The notes under the pieces: generated by a model | What the model saw: only the letters and a program-made list of their open reading frames with translations | The model's database searches: none | What the model was told of the DNA's origin: nothing | Made by a program: the position numbers and the translations under genes | Assembly: GCA_916613615.1 (NCBI GenBank) | Contig: OU744736.1 | Span: 12,907,724 to 12,971,723, forward strand | Direction: 5' to 3' | DNA: 64,000 bases | Source: Steromphala cineraria | Taxonomy: Eukaryota > Mollusca > Gastropoda > Trochida > Trochidae | Shown: positions 59,840 to 64,000 of the stretch, piece after piece | Layout of the letters: each line of letters starts with the position of its first letter | Numbering within the stretch: position 1 is the first letter of the stretch

Positions 59840-60210
59840 TCAAGGATTTGGACGAGAATAGAGTGAGAGAAAGGGAAAGGACTAAGAGAGGCATAGATTG
59901 TAAGAGGCAGAGATAGAGTAAGGCACTGAGAGACAGTGAAACTTACAAACAGAGAGATATACAAATACAAATAAAACATAGGAGGGAGACAAACATAGGG
60001 GAAGAGAGAGGGGGCAAGTTATATATATAATTATATGTATAGTTTGTACATAAACCTGAAGTAATACGTTCAACATAAACAAGACGTATCGCTGAAACAA
60101 TACTAGGAAAGAAATTAAGAAAGACCGACAAACAGAGACTTGATAGTGTAGAGCGATCTATCCACAGAGAAGCTTAGATAGAGAAGGGGTTAAGGAGAGA
60201 GGAAAACTTA
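59840..60210 (+). repeat. Purine-rich degenerate GA/AGAGA tract
   Basis: Repeated short AGAGA and AGAGAGG motifs over some 370 bases (for example GAGAGAAAGGGAAAGGAC, AGAGGCAGAGATAGAG and AGAGAGAGGGGGC), interrupted by a short TA-rich stretch. It lies upstream of the myomodulin promoter. Confidence 0.6.
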
Positions 60211-61140
60211 TTAAGAATCGGTAGTCATCGCTGTAGGACCACGAGCCTGTACAAAAGAATAGGCAACACTTACTACCAGAGTTTGGTACGAATTTTGTAC
60301 TTCTTTGCTTACACTCTTAACCATGAAATACATAGGTCAGAAAGACTTCTTTTAACTAATAAGTCTAAAGAGTTATATTTGTAATACGTGTATGTTTGTA
60401 TTGATCAATCAAACTACTCTACGCTATCACATCAAGAAAAGTCGCTTCTGTAGTTTAGTATGTCAAGACAATAAGTCAGGAAATTATTTGATAAACACAT
60501 GCATCTCTGTACTATATCATGAATTAAGTACCCAACTACTATAGTAGTAAGTACACATTAATTAGTTTTCTTTCATGATAAAAAGGACAAATATTAATCA
60601 ACTAATCAACAAATGTTAACTTTTTTATATAGTAGATGCAGATATTGTAAACTGACTATATCTTCGTAAGGTTATATATTTTATGTGGCGTTCATACGGC
60701 AACAGGAATGTTGTTTTAATGAGGTTGGACGAGATTTGTGTCACGCTTTATAAACGTTAAACTTTTCACCTTTCAAGTGCAAGCGTAAATAAAAGGCCGT
60801 GTTGCAATTCCTTTGAAATTCCGACTATAATCTGCATTTATTTGAAGAATGAATATAACTTTCATGAGCACCAAACGATTTAACAATCTTGAATTAGATA
60901 AGTGATTACAAACGCTTTCGTAAGGATGATATTTTCAGGTACAAAAAGAACATATATAAACTTTAAACGTTTAGATAATAGTATTGATATAAATGCACAA
61001 ACGAAAACAAGAAACTCTATGTCGATATCAGCCAAAATGTTGTATTGACAGTTATTTACGATTTTTTTCGTCTCCTATATATTAAAGGCATAATTTTGCT
61101 TCTTTGTATAGCTGTTTTCTGACGAGCTGCTTATTGCAAC
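60211..61140. other. Upstream AT-rich sequence
   Basis: No open frame above 60 codons, no splice-supported exon and no recognised repeat. Confidence 0.5.
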
Positions 61141-61144
61141 ATCG

Positions 61145-62165
61145 AGAGTAACTTTGCTTCTTTGAGAGTAACAACGTTTCTCTGAAAATAACAAAATTGA
61201 TCATTTTTCTATAAGGATTTGCCTTACGAATGGTACCTATTTTGTGGATAGTAACTCATTTTCGGAAAGTAGGCGTTTTTCATTGAAAAACTGCTTCTCA
61301 TAGAGTTACTCCTGAGATGGAAATACAATTTCTCAAATAGTTATTGGGCGATTTGTTAAACTTCCAGAATGCAAACTGTTCGTAAGAAAGTCACTGCTTC
61401 TCACTATACTTCTCGTTGCTTCTCAATAAGTAACTGCTATTCAGGTGGTAAGTTTGATTTTACGAGTGTGACTAACAACTCAGAGAGTGATTATACTTCT
61501 CGATGAGTAACAACTCGGGAAAATTTAGAGTTTTCAGTGTAACTGTACGTGTGCTTATCGGATAGTAACTTTGTTTTGGAAAGTGATTTTACTATTGCTT
61601 CTTGGAAAGAAATTACTCAATATGAAAGTATCTATGCTTTCGGACAGTTACTTATATTCGTTGATCATCCGGGGAGAGAGACTCCTTCCATAAAAGCAAC
61701 TGGGACTATGCTTTTTAGAGAAAACTGCTTCAAAGGAAGTAACTGCTATTCAGAAAGTTACTATGCTTTTCGGACAATAACAATGCTTCTTGGGGAGTAA
61801 TCGCTTCTGTGAAAACAACTACTTCTGGGTCAATGCTATACCATTTTAGATGAGTGACGTTGAGTAAATCGAGTAATTTTTGTAGAGAGTAACTACAGAT
61901 GTACTGCAAAGTAACTGTCCCTTCCTGAATGTTGATTCTCGGACAGTTTTCAGAAATAAGAATACCACTGCTAATCAGTAGTTATTATTTTGTGGAGTCA
62001 CCTCTTGAACAGAAACTATGCCTGAGGAGTAACTGTATCTTTCATTATAACTGTTTCTGATAAAGTGACTGCGCAAGTAAAGTGTATGTTTCTCGTAGAT
62101 TAAACGAAATATTCAACTAGGAGAGAAACTATACCTCTCGGACAGTAACTAGGCCTCTGCCTCGT
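61145..62165 (+). repeat. Degenerate 1-kb AGTAACT-GCTTCT repeat
   Basis: AGTAACT followed 4-8 bases later by GCTTCT or TTTCTC, then GGA(C/A)AG or GAAAG, recurs irregularly (near 61147, 61250, 61431, 61563, 61737, 61757, 61795, 61887, 62029 and 62142). Units are about 20-50 bases and strongly diverged. It reads as an old minisatellite. The 83-codon frame at 61549-61800 is within it. Confidence 0.8.
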
Positions 62166-62169
62166 TATC

Positions 62170-64000
62170 TATAGGAGCCAATGACAAGGTTGTGCCCTTG
62201 TTATGATGTAGGTCATGTTCCGTTTATAACGAGGAAGAGGTCCCCTGGAACGCTAATTGTATTGTTGTGGACTGTCACTTGTTCTATTTCAATTATACCC
62301 GGAGATACCATCTTCAGTTATGAGGTTGATTGCACAAATATTGCTAAATATTTGACGTAGATCCTTGTATTTCATTCATTTAAAAGTCGTAATAGCGGTA
62401 GATATGTTTAAATTTTATAACTTACTTAAATATTGCTTTTGATGACTTACCAAGGAAATATTAAGGATTTTTTTTAGAACATCATGATTCATGCTCTTGT
62501 ACCATTGTCTCTACTGCAAACAACAACATCAATGATATCGGAAAAAAGCTCACACATTTTGATTTGTTAAATTGTTTCTGTCGATAGAAAATATAAATGT
62601 ATGCAGGTTTTAAAGATATAGCTTATAACATACTTGTACGTATTAGAAACTCTCTAAATAAAGGTGAGTCATAATTTGATAGGGCTTTTAGATTACTTCC
62701 CCTTAAAAGTCTCGCTCAAAATAGCCCCTATTTCCTGCCCTAGTATGTTTGAAGAGACTTCATCAACTATACAAAATATCAGTAGTCGAATATCGTTATG
62801 GAATCACTCCAGCAACTCACGTAATAAACCCCAATCAGGTTAAAAATCCACATGAGCGTGGGAGTTGTAATTTGAGAAACATTTCCTTTCATTAAAGACA
62901 ATCACTGCCACATATATTTGAGTGATGTTTTTTAATTTTGGCCCTTAGCTGACTAATTTATATGGATGTTTTACGACTGTTTTTTTACAAGAGCGATAAT
63001 TTAAGTATACATTGTTACTTATTCTACATATATAATATTTTGGATCTCTACTACATTGTTGATGTTGAAATAAAAGGTAGTCCATCAAAGATTCTTGTTA
63101 TACTATGTAGTTGTTCGAATTATCGAAAATTGACGATTCTTGATTGAAGGTTAATATTGTCATGGTCGCCTTGTTACTCCTACATCCCTTTCGTCGCTCA
63201 CAGACTCTAAATGATATCAGCACATTGTGAACAGACACACACAAGTTTTTTTCCAAATATTGAACAAAATCGTCAGAAAATGAGAAAAACGTCACCATGC
63301 TAAAACGATACAGGAAATAGTTACGTATTCTTCAACATTATAAACAACTCCAGAAAATCGAATATATGCGAACCAAATTCGTTGAAAATTCTAATGAAGA
63401 TAAAGGATAAAGTTATAACGTACAAAATGTGTCATATAATAAGATTCTTAATTGCAATGGATTCCTAAAACTTATTAATTAGTATAAGGTTTGCTATCAT
63501 ATAAACATGTTATGAATGTTAAGAATGTATTTTTGTCTGTAAGTCAGTCAGTTATTAATCAAAAGCAAAACTTAGTTACCCACGCATTGTCTTTGCCTGC
63601 ATCACAAAAGAAAAAAAATGCAAAGGTCATATACAAAAGCTTTTACGGATCGTCAAATTCTGTTATTCAAATGCAACTGCGTTTCCTCATAAGAAGCATT
63701 CCAAATTCGTCGGTATTAAAGAACAAACGAAGTTACCAATCCATTAGATATTATGTCTCAGATTTATCGACAACTTCTTCAAGACAGATCAAGGAATTAA
63801 ACACATTCGTTTGACAGAGTGTCAATTTATGATATGCAGATATTTTCAAACGGTTTACCTTTTGTCTTATAAATATCTTTTTGACGTAATGCATCATGCA
63901 TTTTGAACTTGATGTATGCATGACACATCTTCTCTCAACATTCTTAAAAATCACACTTACTAATATAACTAATAATAATGAAAAATACCTTTAAATTCCA
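62170..64000. other. Distal upstream sequence, no supported feature
   Basis: AT-rich. The longest frame (63491-63814, 107 codons) has no recognisable domain or splice support and contains low-complexity Lys/Asn/Ser. I see no RNA gene. Confidence 0.45.

Noticed and set aside
1..64000. CRISPR array, bacterial operon or prophage
   Set aside because: Spliced genes, microsatellites, a SINE and poly(A) signals show animal nuclear DNA; no spaced direct-repeat array of CRISPR type was found.

Overview
The window looks like nuclear DNA of a mollusc, most likely a gastropod. The diagnostic gene is a myomodulin neuropeptide precursor on the minus strand that encodes seven copies of PMSMLRL-amide, the peptide known as myomodulin A in Aplysia. 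The setting fits an animal genome: AT-rich sequence, GT-AG introns, poly(A) signals, trinucleotide microsatellites, a tRNA-derived SINE of molluscan type and many short terminal-inverted-repeat elements. The species cannot be fixed from this sequence.

Only two protein-coding genes can be supported. The first, on the plus strand at 4.69-8.09 kb, has five exons whose phases all fit. It encodes a predicted 318-residue secreted protein with a signal peptide, a domain with eight cysteines, a threonine-rich mucin-like stretch, an Asn-Gly repeat and a hydrophobic C-terminus like a GPI-anchor signal. A CRE and a TATA box lie just upstream. The family is not recognised. The second, on the minus strand at 59.24-25.37 kb, is the myomodulin precursor. 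A signal-peptide exon at 59.2 kb joins in phase, across a single 33-kb intron, to a terminal exon at 25.4-26.2 kb that holds all 13 MLRL-amide peptides. The joined precursor has 284 residues. A GC-rich, TATA-containing promoter region lies above 59.3 kb.

Layout: 0-4.6 kb is AT-rich flank with a dispersed repeat, a 130-bp duplication and an 86-89-bp satellite. 4.6-9.3 kb is the mucin-like gene. 9.3-25.3 kb is intergenic and carries inverted-repeat elements, three TTAA-flanked MITE copies between 19.5 and 22.2 kb (one nested in an older repeat), a foldback element with a 9-bp target duplication, and a CRE/palindrome cluster at 13.2-13.35 kb. 25.3-59.3 kb is the myomodulin gene; its intron holds a 137-bp higher-order minisatellite, further MITEs, TAG microsatellites, a SINE, and GC-richer repeat-free islands that may be enhancers. 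59.3-64 kb is the myomodulin upstream region, with a purine-rich tract and a degenerate 1-kb tandem repeat.

Most other open frames are short, AT-rich and lack splice or homology support. Ambiguous coding-like stretches are given at low confidence. All domain and family calls come from reading the sequence; no searches were run.
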